Shown here piece after piece: positions 1 to 9,920 of a DNA stretch of 30,006 nucleotides; the first letter of the stretch is position 1; the number at the start of each line of letters is the position of its first letter. Below the pieces are notes generated by a model. That model was not told the origin of the DNA. It saw only the letters and a program-made list of their open reading frames with translations, and ran no database searches. The DNA comes from CAYMJO01 sp964391305 (lineage in GTDB: Bacteria > Patescibacteriota > CALEFQ01): positions 1-30,006 of the forward strand of contig CAYMJO010000006.1 of the NCBI GenBank assembly GCA_964391305.1, in the 5' to 3' direction. Both the position numbers and the translations under genes were made by a program.

Positions 1-1974
1 ATCAAAGATCTTGCGGCGCTTCCATTACTTTTTATAAAGGATCTAAATTTTCCGCAGGATTTGCCCGCGTGGAAAGATGAGGTGAATGGCCAATGGGAAG
101 TTGGCTGGAAGTTCATCTATGAACGAGGCAACGATCCTAACCAGATCTTTTTGTATGCCAGGTTTCTTCCGATGCTGTTCTTGTTCCTGCTCGGGATTTA
201 CGTTTATAAATGGGCAAAAGAACTCTTTGGGGTTTACGCGGGATTGCTGGCGGTGTTTTTGTATGCTTTCTGTCCGAATATAATCACACATTCGAAATTT
301 GTGACTACGGATTTTGGAGTGGCCGTATTTCTATTTATTTCGGTTTATTATTTTACAAAATTTATAAAGAATCCTGGAGCGCCCTCTATGTTCGTTGCCG
401 CTTTTGCTTTCGCGCTTGCGTCCCTTGCAAAATTTTCTGCGATACTGCTCATTCCTTATTTTGCGCTATTGCTTCTTTCTGCGATTGTTGTTCGTCGAGA
501 GCAGATCAGGGATTTTCTTGGATCAAAAATATTCAAACGGCAATGGGGTAAGAGAACTTGGATATATATTATTTCAGGAATACTTATTTTATTGATCGGT
601 CATGCGATCATTGCGGTGCCATATCATTTCCACACGAAAAATATGCCGATTGAATTGCAGCATCAGCTTGTTAACGAGTCTATTCCCCAGCAGGAGGTAT
701 TGCCTTCCAAATCTCGTGATATTTTGAACAAAATGATTGATATTCCGGGCGGACGTAGCCTTGCGCAGTATTTCCTTGGCGCGGTCATGGTCTTCGCGCG
801 CGTTGGCGGCGGGAATAGTGCCTTCCTAGCAGGCGACTATAAAAATGAAGGGTGGTGGTATTATTACATTTATGCATTTTTGCTGAAGACGCCTATAACT
901 ATTCTTATATTGAGTGCAACTGCTTTGGTTTTAGGATTTATGACTTTTGGAAAAAATTGGAAAAAGATTATTCCCGGATATGAAGTTAAGTACGATAATA
1001 GATTGTTGAAATATGGGAAGGGAGAAAATAGATGGGGCAAAACTCGTACTTTGATTGAAAAACTCTTTAAGCTTCTTTGGCTTCGCTTTGATATTTTCGT
1101 GATGATCACGATCATCGCAATGTTCTGGGTCGCGGGCATGAAGAGTAGTGCCAATATAGGGCTTCGGTGGATGTTGCCGATATATCCGTTTTTGTATGTC
1201 ATCATTGCCGGTGCCGTTGTTTATTGTTTTAGAAGGACGAAAAATATAAGGAGCGTTTCGGGTGTTTTGAAGATTGTTTTTACGATCGTTTTGTTGGCAT
1301 GGTATGTTGCCGTGAATCTTTTGATTTATCCGCATTATCTTTCTTATTTCAACGAATTCATCGGTGCGCGCACGAATGCCTACAAATATCTTGTTGACTC
1401 GAACTTGGATTGGGGTCAGGATTTGAATAGGCTTGCTGTCTGGGCTGATGAAAAAGGCTTAGATAAATTTTATATTGATTACTTTGGCGGTGGTGTGCCC
1501 GCGCGTTCCCTTGGTGAAGATCGTGCCGTTGTATGGCATTCCAAGTTTGGTTTGCCGTCGGTTGGAGAGTACCTGGTGATTAGCGCGACTTTCTATCGCA
1601 TGAGTGAATTCTTTGCGCGTAGAAACGATGAGGTTTCGTATGTTAGTATGCTCCCGCGCGAGCCAGATGAACAGGTCGGTTATTCCTTGTTGATTTACAA
1701 AATTACGGATGACGATCACTTGCAATTTTTGACGCAAGAGGAAGCAATAAAGAAAACGTCCGATTATTTGCAGAGAACTTTGGATGGACTTAATGTCGAG
1801 ACGGAGAAACTAGTTTTGACACAGGATTTTCCGAATACCATGAGAGAATATCCTTCCAATTTTCAAAGACCAGTTTATGTTGTTAGAATTGATGATGGAA
1901 ATTCGGTGACACAGATTTACGTTGATAGACTGACTGGCAAAATTTGGGGAGGAGTCAGTGAAGGTGTCAAATAA
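1..1974 (+). CDS. GT39/PMT-family membrane glycosyltransferase (5' truncated)
   Basis: The frame is open from the first base of the window, so the N-terminus lies outside; the TTG at 61 is not a convincing start. The visible part (657 codons) is a polytopic membrane protein with about eight hydrophobic segments. It has the soluble stretch DSNLDWGQDL near the C-terminal third, a signature common in ArnT/PMT-like GT39 proteins and their bacterial relatives. Such enzymes transfer a sugar from a lipid-phosphate donor to a protein or glycan on the outer face of the membrane. After the last membrane span there is a soluble tail of roughly 200 residues that ends in a beta-rich stretch (TQIYVDRLTGKIWGG). 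The acceptor and sugar cannot be read from sequence. The active-site Asp pair expected in the first loop would be upstream of the window. No terminator is obvious after the stop. Family assignment is good; the exact function is unknown. Confidence 0.75.
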   Translation: MKDLAALPLLFIKDLNFPQDLPAWKDEVNGQWEVGWKFIYERGNDPNQIFLYARFLPMLFLFLLGIYVYKWAKELFGVYAGLLAVFLYAFCPNIITHSKFVTTDFGVAVFLFISVYYFTKFIKNPGAPSMFVAAFAFALASLAKFSAILLIPYFALLLLSAIVVRREQIRDFLGSKIFKRQWGKRTWIYIISGILILLIGHAIIAVPYHFHTKNMPIELQHQLVNESIPQQEVLPSKSRDILNKMIDIPGGRSLAQYFLGAVMVFARVGGGNSAFLAGDYKNEGWWYYYIYAFLLKTPITILILSATALVLGFMTFGKNWKKIIPGYEVKYDNRLLKYGKGENRWGKTRTLIEKLFKLLWLRFDIFVMITIIAMFWVAGMKSSANIGLRWMLPIYPFLYVIIAGAVVYCFRRTKNIRSVSGVLKIVFTIVLLAWYVAVNLLIYPHYLSYFNEFIGARTNAYKYLVDSNLDWGQDLNRLAVWADEKGLDKFYIDYFGGGVPARSLGEDRAVVWHSKFGLPSVGEYLVISATFYRMSEFFARRNDEVSYVSMLPREPDEQVGYSLLIYKITDDDHLQFLTQEEAIKKTSDYLQRTLDGLNVETEKLVLTQDFPNTMREYPSNFQRPVYVVRIDDGNSVTQIYVDRLTGKIWGGVSEGVK

Positions 1975-2356
1975 ATTTTTAAATTTCAACCTTATAAGTA
2001 CCCGGCGTAGTATTTGTGCGTTGATTAGTTGCTGTTTCCGTTGTGGATAACTTGTTTTATTATTTCTGTTATAATGGAAACAACTGAATATATGAGATCG
2101 CGTTTGGAATATATTAAGTACGCGCACAAACGTGCAGTGTTTGTGTATTTTGGACTAGTTTATCAATTTTCGCTTTGTGGTTTTGTAACAAGGGCTTTAA
2201 GGGGTGAGAAGCCTTGACAACTCTTTCATATACTGCTAGTTTTATAGCAATATGCACAAATTGGTTTATTTCTAGCGACAATTAGCTAGTTTTTGAACTC
2301 GTTTTATCCCTGTCTTTTCGGACTTTCGTGAAGATAATATAAAAGGAGCTATTTTT
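1975..2356 (+). promoter_or_regulatory. rpoB upstream spacer (382 bases) with two promoter-like sites
   Basis: No credible gene lies in this spacer. Seen directly: a perfect extended -10 element TGTTATAAT at 2067-2075 without a good -35; a perfect DnaA-box match (TGTGGATAA, 2042-2050, TTATCCACA on the other strand) 19 bases upstream of its -10 hexamer; and an inverted pair TGTTTCC (2033-2039) / GGAAACA (2076-2082) flanking both. A second signal is TTGACA at 2214-2219 with a poor -10 (TAGTTT, 17-base spacing) or TTTTAT at 2240-2245 (20-base spacing). Transcription from the first site would give an rpoB leader of about 275 bases. I see no strong terminator hairpin between these sites and rpoB. 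Promoter calls are inferences from consensus only. Confidence 0.5.
2342..2347 (+). promoter_or_regulatory. Shine-Dalgarno of rpoB
   Basis: AAAGGAG lies nine bases before the ATG at 2357. It is one of only three strong Shine-Dalgarno sequences in the window and fixes the rpoB start. Confidence 0.8.
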
Positions 2357-5300
2357 ATGCCTACCAAATCAAAAATTTCTGCCAAGCAAATCAAAGGATC
2401 CAATAGGAAGTATTTTACGAAAATAAAAGACTATATGGAACTTCCAGATCTAATAATGGTGCAGAAATCTTCTTTTGAATGGTTTATAAAAAAGGGAATA
2501 TCTGAACTTTTTGAAGAAGTCTCTCCTATAAAAGATTATCAGGAAACGGACTTTGAGCTTTATTTTTTAGATTATTATTTTGACGAATCGAAATATGATG
2601 AGAATACGGCAAGGGAGAAAAATGTAACTTTCGAGATGCCGTTGCGTGTAAATACCAAACTTGTAAACAAAAAGACAGGCGAAATAAAAGAGCAGGAAAT
2701 ATACCTTGGAGATTTTCCCATGATGACTCCACGGGGGACTTTTGTTGTGAACGGAGTTGAAAGAGTTGTGGTAAGTCAGTTGATACGTTCTCCCGGAATA
2801 TTTTTTTCAGAAAATTTTATAAGGGGTCAGAAAGTTTATGGCGCAAAGGTTATTCCAAATAGAGGGGCGTGGCTTGAGATAGAATCTGATTTAAACGGAG
2901 TGATTTATGTCAAGATTGATCGTAAGAGAAAGGTTACCGTAACTTCTTTGCTTCGAGCTTTTGGGTATGGAAGTAATGAAGAGATAAAAGAGCTTTTCAA
3001 AGATGTGGATACCAACCCCGATTTAAATTACATAGATAACACTATAGAAAAGGATACCGCGAGGAGCGTAGGCGAAGGACTTCGTGAGGTTTATAAAAGG
3101 ATAAGGCCCGGTGATCTTGCGACAATTGATAATGCAAAGCAGATGATAGAGGCGATGTTTTTCAATTTTGACCGGTATGATCTTGGCAGGGTTGGGCGAT
3201 ACAAAATCAACCAGCGTTTCGGTCTTAATATGCCGAATACTAAAGAGACGAGGGTTATGCAGAGAGAAGATCTAATTAGGACTATTCGCGAGATTATCAT
3301 ATTGAATAATGAGCAGGGCAAGGCTGACGATATAGATCATTTGGGGAATAGAAGGGTTAGGGCGATAGGCGAACTGCTTCAGAATAAGTTTAGAGTCGGT
3401 ATTGCGAGGATGGAAAGGATAATAGTTGACCGAATGAGTACTCTTTCTGCGGAGTCGGTCACTCCAAGCCAGTTGATAAACGCAAGACCTGTCATAGCTT
3501 CTATTCGCGAATTTTTTACATCTTCTCAGCTTTCTCAATTTATGGATCAGACGAATCCTTTGGCTGAACTCACACATAAAAGGCGGCTTTCCGCGATGGG
3601 TCCGGGCGGACTTTCTAGAGAAAGGGCGGGCTTTGACGTTAGGGATGTGCACCATTCTCATTATGGACGGATTTGTCCGATTGAAACGCCGGAAGGTCCA
3701 AACATCGGGCTTATAGGACATCTCGCCAGTTTTGCAAGGATCAATGAGTACGGGTTCATCGAAACTCCTTATAGAAAGGTTTTAAAAGAGGTGGATGCAA
3801 AGGATTCGGATATCCTTATCGGAAAAATCACACACAAGCCGATTTTGGATGGAAACTCCAAAAAAGAAATTGTTTCTGCGAAGACTTTGATCACAAAGGA
3901 TCTTGCAAAAAAGATTTCCAAAATGAATGTTAAGACAGTGAAGATAAAGGCTGTTATTACGGATGAGATCGTCTATCTTGACGCCTTTGAGGAGGAGAGA
4001 GCAGTTACTGCCCCCGCGACCACGGCTATGGATGAAAATTCGCATTTTGTCGATGAAAAATCTGAAATTCGAATTCATGGTGAACCTATGGACGCACCGA
4101 CGGGAAAGATAGACTATGTTGATGTTGCGCCCAATCAGATTATAAGTATTACTACTTCACTTATTCCTTTTGTGGAGCATGATGATGCGAATAGAGCATT
4201 GATGGGATCGAATATGCAGAGACAGGCGGTGTCTTGCATTAAACCAGAAGCGCCGATTGTTGGAACAGGAGTTGAGGTAAAGGTTGCGAAGGATTCAGGA
4301 CAGGTTATTTATGCGGAAGAATCTGGCAAAATAGTAGAGGCCTCCGCTAGCAAAATTTTGGTGTTGAGTAAAAAAGGCGGGAAAAAGGAATATCCGCTCC
4401 ATTGCTTTGTCAGATCTAATCAGTCAACCAGCATTAACCAAAGGCCTGTCGTTGAGGTTGGCCAAGAGGTCAAAAAGGGAGATCTTTTGGGCGATGGTCC
4501 TTCGGTAAAGAATGGCGAGCTTGCTTTGGGTCAAAACATTTTGGTGGCGTTTTTATCTTGGGGAGGAGGAAACTATGAAGATGCCGTTCTCGTGTCCGAT
4601 AGATTGGTGAAAGAAGATAGATATAGTTCGATTCATATAGAGGATTTTTCTATAGATGTTCGTGACACCAAGCTTGGTCCCGAACTTATAACTAGGGATA
4701 TACCGAATGTTGGTGAAGAGAAACTTAAGGATCTTGATGAAGAGGGTGTGGTTCGTATCGGCGCGAAGGTTTCGGCGGGTGATATTCTCGTTGGGAAAAT
4801 TACTCCAAAAGGAGAAACAGACCTGACTCCAGAAGAGAGGCTGCTTAGAGCCATCTTTGGAGAAAAGGCTCGCGATGTTAAAGATTCTTCTTTGACATTG
4901 CCTCATGGTGAATATGGAAAGATTGTCGATATAAAGTTGTTTTCAAGGGAACAGGGAGACAAGCTTTCTACGGGTGTCATAAAGACTATCCAGGTTAGCG
5001 TTGCAAAACTTAGAAAGATACAGGTCGGGGATAAAATGGCTGGCAGGCACGGAAATAAAGGTGTCATTTCTCGAGTGATTCCCGAAGCCGATATGCCGTT
5101 TTTAGCGGACGGGACGCCGATAGATATAATATTGAGTCCGCTTGGGGTTACTTCTAGGATGAACCTCGGTCAAATTTTGGAGACTCATCTTGGATGGGCG
5201 GCTAAAAAACTTGGGTACATGGTTGCTTCGCCTGCTCTTGACGGCGTTAGCGAGAGTGTTATTAGGCAAGAACTTGAACGGGCTGGTTTGCCTGGAGAGG

Positions 5301-5782
5301 GAAAAGTCCAGCTTTGTGACGGGCGCACGGGGGAGCCATTTGACAGAAAGACGACGGTTGGAATTATGTACATGATGAAGTTGCATCACCTCGTGGAGGA
5401 AAAAATGCATCAGCGTTCAATCGGTCCGTATTCTTTAGTTACTCAACAACCTCTTGGAGGCAAGGCGCAGTTCGGCGGGCAGAGATTTGGAGAAATGGAA
5501 GTCTGGGCTTTGGAAGCTTATGGTGCTGCTCATATGCTGCAGGAAATTTTGACGATCAAGTCCGATGATGTTCTTGGCAGATCGAAAACCTATGAGGCTA
5601 TTGTAAAAAATGAGCCTATAAAAAAACCAAATGTTCCCGCTTCGTTTGATGTTTTGGTGAATGAATTAAAGGGTCTTGCTTTGGATGTTGAACTTCTCGG
5701 AGGAGGAGAAAACAGAAATAATGCACGGATGGATAAGAAGCAAAATTGGAAGAATGTGAATAAAAAAAGAAGTTCGAATTGA
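2357..5782 (+). CDS. rpoB: DNA-directed RNA polymerase subunit beta
   Basis: This is the beta subunit of RNA polymerase, 1141 residues, complete and close to the usual length for a beta without large lineage inserts. The start is the ATG with a good Shine-Dalgarno. The rifampicin-pocket block is textbook: SSQLSQFMDQTNPL begins near residue 389, with Asp397, His407 and Ser412 at the positions where E. coli resistance mutations occur (D516, H526, S531). By sequence the pocket is therefore of the sensitive type. Downstream are the conserved CPIETPEGPNIGLIG block, the AGRHGNKGVISR region that contributes to the active centre, and the C-terminal LGGKAQFGGQRFGEMEVWAL clamp-anchor block that contacts beta-prime. 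The C-terminus is short and basic. rpoC follows after 83 bases in the same direction, the near-universal rpoBC order. The ribosomal proteins L10 and L7/L12 that often precede rpoB are not upstream here. Confidence 0.99.
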   Translation: MPTKSKISAKQIKGSNRKYFTKIKDYMELPDLIMVQKSSFEWFIKKGISELFEEVSPIKDYQETDFELYFLDYYFDESKYDENTAREKNVTFEMPLRVNTKLVNKKTGEIKEQEIYLGDFPMMTPRGTFVVNGVERVVVSQLIRSPGIFFSENFIRGQKVYGAKVIPNRGAWLEIESDLNGVIYVKIDRKRKVTVTSLLRAFGYGSNEEIKELFKDVDTNPDLNYIDNTIEKDTARSVGEGLREVYKRIRPGDLATIDNAKQMIEAMFFNFDRYDLGRVGRYKINQRFGLNMPNTKETRVMQREDLIRTIREIIILNNEQGKADDIDHLGNRRVRAIGELLQNKFRVGIARMERIIVDRMSTLSAESVTPSQLINARPVIASIREFFTSSQLSQFMDQTNPLAELTHKRRLSAMGPGGLSRERAGFDVRDVHHSHYGRICPIETPEGPNIGLIGHLASFARINEYGFIETPYRKVLKEVDAKDSDILIGKITHKPILDGNSKKEIVSAKTLITKDLAKKISKMNVKTVKIKAVITDEIVYLDAFEEERAVTAPATTAMDENSHFVDEKSEIRIHGEPMDAPTGKIDYVDVAPNQIISITTSLIPFVEHDDANRALMGSNMQRQAVSCIKPEAPIVGTGVEVKVAKDSGQVIYAEESGKIVEASASKILVLSKKGGKKEYPLHCFVRSNQSTSINQRPVVEVGQEVKKGDLLGDGPSVKNGELALGQNILVAFLSWGGGNYEDAVLVSDRLVKEDRYSSIHIEDFSIDVRDTKLGPELITRDIPNVGEEKLKDLDEEGVVRIGAKVSAGDILVGKITPKGETDLTPEERLLRAIFGEKARDVKDSSLTLPHGEYGKIVDIKLFSREQGDKLSTGVIKTIQVSVAKLRKIQVGDKMAGRHGNKGVISRVIPEADMPFLADGTPIDIILSPLGVTSRMNLGQILETHLGWAAKKLGYMVASPALDGVSESVIRQELERAGLPGEGKVQLCDGRTGEPFDRKTTVGIMYMMKLHHLVEEKMHQRSIGPYSLVTQQPLGGKAQFGGQRFGEMEVWALEAYGAAHMLQEILTIKSDDVLGRSKTYEAIVKNEPIKKPNVPASFDVLVNELKGLALDVELLGGGENRNNARMDKKQNWKNVNKKRSSN

Positions 5783-5865
5783 GGGCTGTCATGCTCGGCT
5801 ATTTTTTAAAGAAGGCTTAGTGGATGAGAATAATATAAATTAATCAATTTGGAATTTTAAATATT

Positions 5866-8800
5866 ATGTCTAGATCTATGGATTTTGAGGCAGTTCGTCT
5901 GAAACTTGCCTCTCCAGAAAAAATGCACGAGTGGTCTCATGGCGAGGTCTTGAAGCCGGAGACTATAAATTATCGAACCCAGAAACCAGAAAAGGACGGT
6001 TTGTTTTGTGAAAAAATATTTGGTCCTACAAAAGATTGGGAATGTTATTGTGGCAAGTACAAAAGAATAAGATACAAGGGCGTGGTGTGCGACAAGTGCG
6101 GAGTTGAGGTAACACGTTCCATAGTTCGAAGGGAGCGCATGGGGCATATAGACCTTGCCGTGGCGGTTTCTCATATTTGGTTTTTGAGGGGAGTGCCGAG
6201 TAAAATTGGCATAGTTTTGGATAAGTCGAGCCAGGAGCTTGAAAAGGTTATTTACTTTGCGAATTACATGATTACTAAGGTTGATGAGAAGGCGAGAGTG
6301 GAAGCTTTGAAACAAGTAAAAATTGAATATAAAAGTAAGTTGAAACAAATAGAGAGCAAGTACGAAAAGTCGGCAATGGATATTAATCAGAGGAAGGCCA
6401 AGAGACTTGCGAGTGCTAAAGGTTCTGAAAAAAAGAAATTAGAAGAAAGATGCGACAAGGAGCTTTTAAAAAATAGCGAATTAAAAATAGACGAGCTTGA
6501 TAAGCTCTCTGACGCTTTCGATATTGCCAAGAAAGAACTTAGGGAATTGCAAAAACTAAAAATTATTTCCGAAATCGAATATAGAAATCTTTCCATGAAA
6601 TACGGTCATGTTTTTGAGGCTGGCATAGGTGCTGAGGCGATCAGAAAAATGCTTGGTGAAACGGATATTAAGAGACTAGTTCCTGATCTTGAACAACAAG
6701 TTGCTAAGGCAAAAATTTCAAATAGAAAAAGGATCATGAAAAGATTGAAATATGTTAAGGGGATGCTCAAGGCAAGTATTCGCCCCGAATGGATGGTATT
6801 TACGGTTTTGCCTGTTATTCCTCCCGATCTTCGGCCGATGGTGCAACTTGATGGCGGACGATATGCGGCATCTGATCTCAATGATCTTTACCGAAGGGTC
6901 ATAAATAGGAATAACCGTTTAAAAAGATTAAAAGAGCTTGGTGCTCCAGAAGTTATTCAGCGGAATGAGAAGCGCATGCTTCAGGAGGCGGTGGATGCTT
7001 TGATTGATAATAATGCGAGGCGTGGAAAAGCGGTTCAGGCGTCAACTGGTCAGAGACGAACCTTGAAGTCGCTTGCGGATATGTTAAGGGGGAAGCAAGG
7101 AAGATTTAGACAGAATCTTCTCGGCAAGCGTGTCGATTATTCGGGACGTTCCGTGATAGTTGTCGGTCCAACTCTGAAATTGAATGAGTGTGGTATTCCC
7201 AAGCTGATGGCTTTGGAGCTTTTCAAGCCTTTTGTTATATCCGAACTTATTTCGAAAGAATATGCTCATAACGTGAGGAGTGCCGGAAAATTAATAGAGC
7301 AGTCTAGACCGGAAGTTTGGGACGCTTTGGAGAAAGTTATCAGGGGTCATCATATTTTACTTAACCGTGCGCCTACTTTGCACAGGCTTGGTATTCAGGC
7401 GTTTCAGCCTATTCTCATAGAAGGAAAGGCCATTCAAATTCATCCCATGGTTTGCTTTCCATTTAATGCGGATTTTGATGGAGATCAAATGGCCGTGCAT
7501 GTTCCCCTGACAAAGACGGCTATGGATGAGGCTGTAAATATAATGCTTTCCACAAAAAACTTGCTAAAGCCCGCAACCGGCGATCCAGTTACCGCGCCAT
7601 CACAGGATATGGTTTTGGGTTGTTATTATATGACCAAATTTGAGAATGGGCTTGTTGGAGAGGGGAAAGTTTTTACCGATAAGCATGAGGCAATATTGGC
7701 TTATGATATGGGCAAGGTTCATCTAAGGGCGCCAATCAAGGTTCGATTAAAAGATGGTGAAATGATAGATACTTGCGTTGGGCGCATTCTTTTTAACAAT
7801 ATCCTTCCCAAAGAAATGAGGTTCATAAATGACGTGATGGATAAGAAATATTTATCAAAAATAATAGGAGATTGTCTGTATCGTTTTGGCAGGGAAAAAG
7901 CGGTAGATCTGATTGACAAAGTTAAAGATCTTGGGTTCTTGTTCCTCACTAAATCCGGCATGACATTGGCTTCTTCCGATCTGGCCGCACCATCTGAAAA
8001 AAATGATATGTTGAAAAAAGCTTCTAGAAAAGTTGATGAAGTCAAAGCTCAATACAAGGCAGGTCTTTTGACCGAGGAAGAAAGATATCAAAAAGTTATA
8101 GAGATATGGTCAAGTGTGAAAGAAGAAATCTCCGGAGCCGTGGAAAAACGTATAGATAAAAATGGGACTGTGTTTGCAATGATTGAATCCGGAGCACGTG
8201 GTTCATGGGCACAGACAACTCAACTCATGGGGATGAGAGGATTGATGGCAAATCCTGCGGGAAAGACGATAGAGTTGCCAGTTAAGGGGAGTTTCAAGGA
8301 GGGTCTGTCTGTTCTTGAATATTTTATTTCCACCCATGGAGCAAGGAAAGGGCTTTCTGATACCGCGCTTAGAACGGCAAACGCCGGTTATCTGACTCGT
8401 CGTTTGGTTGACGTTGCACAGGATGTAGTTGTGGAAGAAGAAGATTGCGGGGATACGGAAGGCATTGATATTACAAAGAAAGACAGCGTGGAAATGGGAG
8501 AGGGTGTTTCTGCAAGGATTTGGGGCAGAACTTTGCTTGAGAATATAGTGGATCCAAAAACCAAGAAGGTAGTTGTTAAAAAGGGAGAAATAATTAATGA
8601 AGAGAATATTGCAAAGGTAGAAAAGTTGGAATTAGAGACGGTTAATATACGATCGGTGATGACATGTAAGTCTTTTCGAGGGGTTTGCGCCAAATGTTAT
8701 GGTCTTGATCTTGGCAGAAACGAGCTTGTCAAGCTTGGGTTGGCAGTCGGTATTATTGCCGCGCAGTCCATAGGTGAACCTGGAACCCAGTTGACAATGC

Positions 8801-9744
8801 GTACTTTCCATACCGGCGGTGTTGCCAGTGGAGGTGATATAACACAAGGTCTTCCCAGAGTTGATGCTCTTTTCGAGACTCGACCGGTTAAGAAACCAGC
8901 GGTTATTACAGAAATTGCTGGAAAAATAAAGATCGATGAGACGGGGACTGAAAAAGTTATAAGAGTCGTCAGCCAAGAGGTGAAGAAGGATAAATACGTT
9001 TTGCGCAAGGGATTCAAAGTTAAAATTAAGGATGATGTTGAAGTTCAGAGAAAAGATCTTTTAGCAGAATGGCCAGGTGGTGCGAAGCTTCACGCGAAAG
9101 CTTCGGGAATAGCTAAAGTTGAAAAAGCGAGGATCACGATTATAAGAGAAGGTACGGTTGAGAAAGAATATAAAGTCCCATTGAAAACTTCTCTTTGGGT
9201 GAGAACGGGAGATTTGGTTGTGAGAGGGAATCAACTCACAGAGGGTCCAATAGATCTGAGACAGCTTTTCAGACTGTCTGGTGCTAGAGCCGTTCAGAAA
9301 TATATTTTAAAAGAAGTACAGTATATATATTCTTCACAGGGACAAAAGGTTAATGACAAGCATATTGAGGTCATAATTCGACAGATGTTGTCTCGCGTGC
9401 GTATAAAAGATTCGGGGGATACGGTGTTTATTCCCGGTGATATTGTGGATAAGACATACGTTATTGAAGTGAATGAGCGAATGAAAAAAGATGGTAAAGT
9501 CGCAGCAACTTATGAAAACTTACTTCTTGGAATTACAAAGGCGTCGTTATCGACGGATAGTTTTCTTTCTGCCGCTTCTTTTCAAGAGACATCTAGGGTT
9601 CTCATCGATGCGGCAATTATGGGCAGGGAAGACAAACTTAGAGGGTTGAAGGAAAATGTTATAATAGGAAAACTCATGCCTGCGGGCACAGGCTTTAAAA
9701 AGCGGGTGTCTGAAACCGAGAAAAAAATTAAGACAAAAAAGTAG
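5866..9744 (+). CDS. rpoC: DNA-directed RNA polymerase subunit beta'
   Basis: Catalytic beta-prime subunit, 1292 residues. Visible landmarks: the N-terminal zinc site Cys60, Cys62, Cys75, Cys78; a lysine/glutamate-rich probable coiled-coil stretch at about residues 145-240; the catalytic motif NADFDGDQMAVH with Mg-binding Asp536, Asp538 and Asp540; the trigger-loop/bridge-helix region MGMRGLMANPAGK and GLSDTALRTANAGYLTRRLVDV; and a second Cys cluster (CGDTEG, then CKSFRGVCAKC). The ATG at 5866 is preceded only by AT-rich sequence with no Shine-Dalgarno. It is still the best start because the next residues match the family N-terminus. The 83-base gap after rpoB holds no obvious terminator, so the two are probably co-transcribed. 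A strong hairpin follows the stop. Confidence 0.99.
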   Translation: MSRSMDFEAVRLKLASPEKMHEWSHGEVLKPETINYRTQKPEKDGLFCEKIFGPTKDWECYCGKYKRIRYKGVVCDKCGVEVTRSIVRRERMGHIDLAVAVSHIWFLRGVPSKIGIVLDKSSQELEKVIYFANYMITKVDEKARVEALKQVKIEYKSKLKQIESKYEKSAMDINQRKAKRLASAKGSEKKKLEERCDKELLKNSELKIDELDKLSDAFDIAKKELRELQKLKIISEIEYRNLSMKYGHVFEAGIGAEAIRKMLGETDIKRLVPDLEQQVAKAKISNRKRIMKRLKYVKGMLKASIRPEWMVFTVLPVIPPDLRPMVQLDGGRYAASDLNDLYRRVINRNNRLKRLKELGAPEVIQRNEKRMLQEAVDALIDNNARRGKAVQASTGQRRTLKSLADMLRGKQGRFRQNLLGKRVDYSGRSVIVVGPTLKLNECGIPKLMALELFKPFVISELISKEYAHNVRSAGKLIEQSRPEVWDALEKVIRGHHILLNRAPTLHRLGIQAFQPILIEGKAIQIHPMVCFPFNADFDGDQMAVHVPLTKTAMDEAVNIMLSTKNLLKPATGDPVTAPSQDMVLGCYYMTKFENGLVGEGKVFTDKHEAILAYDMGKVHLRAPIKVRLKDGEMIDTCVGRILFNNILPKEMRFINDVMDKKYLSKIIGDCLYRFGREKAVDLIDKVKDLGFLFLTKSGMTLASSDLAAPSEKNDMLKKASRKVDEVKAQYKAGLLTEEERYQKVIEIWSSVKEEISGAVEKRIDKNGTVFAMIESGARGSWAQTTQLMGMRGLMANPAGKTIELPVKGSFKEGLSVLEYFISTHGARKGLSDTALRTANAGYLTRRLVDVAQDVVVEEEDCGDTEGIDITKKDSVEMGEGVSARIWGRTLLENIVDPKTKKVVVKKGEIINEENIAKVEKLELETVNIRSVMTCKSFRGVCAKCYGLDLGRNELVKLGLAVGIIAAQSIGEPGTQLTMRTFHTGGVASGGDITQGLPRVDALFETRPVKKPAVITEIAGKIKIDETGTEKVIRVVSQEVKKDKYVLRKGFKVKIKDDVEVQRKDLLAEWPGGAKLHAKASGIAKVEKARITIIREGTVEKEYKVPLKTSLWVRTGDLVVRGNQLTEGPIDLRQLFRLSGARAVQKYILKEVQYIYSSQGQKVNDKHIEVIIRQMLSRVRIKDSGDTVFIPGDIVDKTYVIEVNERMKKDGKVAATYENLLLGITKASLSTDSFLSAASFQETSRVLIDAAIMGREDKLRGLKENVIIGKLMPAGTGFKKRVSETEKKIKTKK

Positions 9745-9776
9745 AAGAGAATTTTGTGTTTTAAAAATTTCTTTTA

Positions 9777-9815
9777 AAAATTACGGCGGTATGAGCTCCG
9801 CTGTAATTTTATATA
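9777..9815 (+). terminator. Rho-independent terminator after rpoC
   Basis: AAAATTACGGCGG (9777-9789) pairs with CCGCTGTAATTTT (9798-9810), a 13-bp stem with one G-T wobble and an 8-base loop, running into an AT-rich tail (ATATATT). It lies 33 bases after the rpoC stop and closes the rpoBC unit. The A-rich left arm means it could also work on the other strand. Confidence 0.88.
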
Positions 9816-9836
9816 TTCGTGCTTATTTGCGATGGA

Positions 9837-9866
9837 TTCGCATGGATTTGCGATTTATGTTAGAAT
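9837..9866 (+). promoter_or_regulatory. Probable ftsK promoter with flanking direct repeats
   Basis: TTCGCA (9837-9842) and TAGAAT (9861-9866) are separated by 18 bases and give a plausible sigma70-type promoter just after the rpoC terminator. The 9-mer ATTTGCGAT occurs at 9825-9833 and again at 9846-9854, 21 bases apart (two helical turns), and ATGGATT also occurs twice. The repeats overlap the -35 and spacer and could be an operator. The promoter is inferred from consensus. Confidence 0.5.
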
Positions 9867-9920
9867 AGTCTTTGCAGACATGTTGATGTTTTGGTATATC
9901 AGCAACAATATTTTTTTAAA

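Noticed and set aside
2029..2217. 62-residue frame upstream of rpoB
   Set aside because: Begins inside the inverted repeat around the promoter, has no Shine-Dalgarno and no recognisable protein character.
9444..9452. Second perfect DnaA-box match
   Set aside because: Lies inside rpoC and encodes conserved sequence (Val-Asp-Lys), so it is most likely coincidental.
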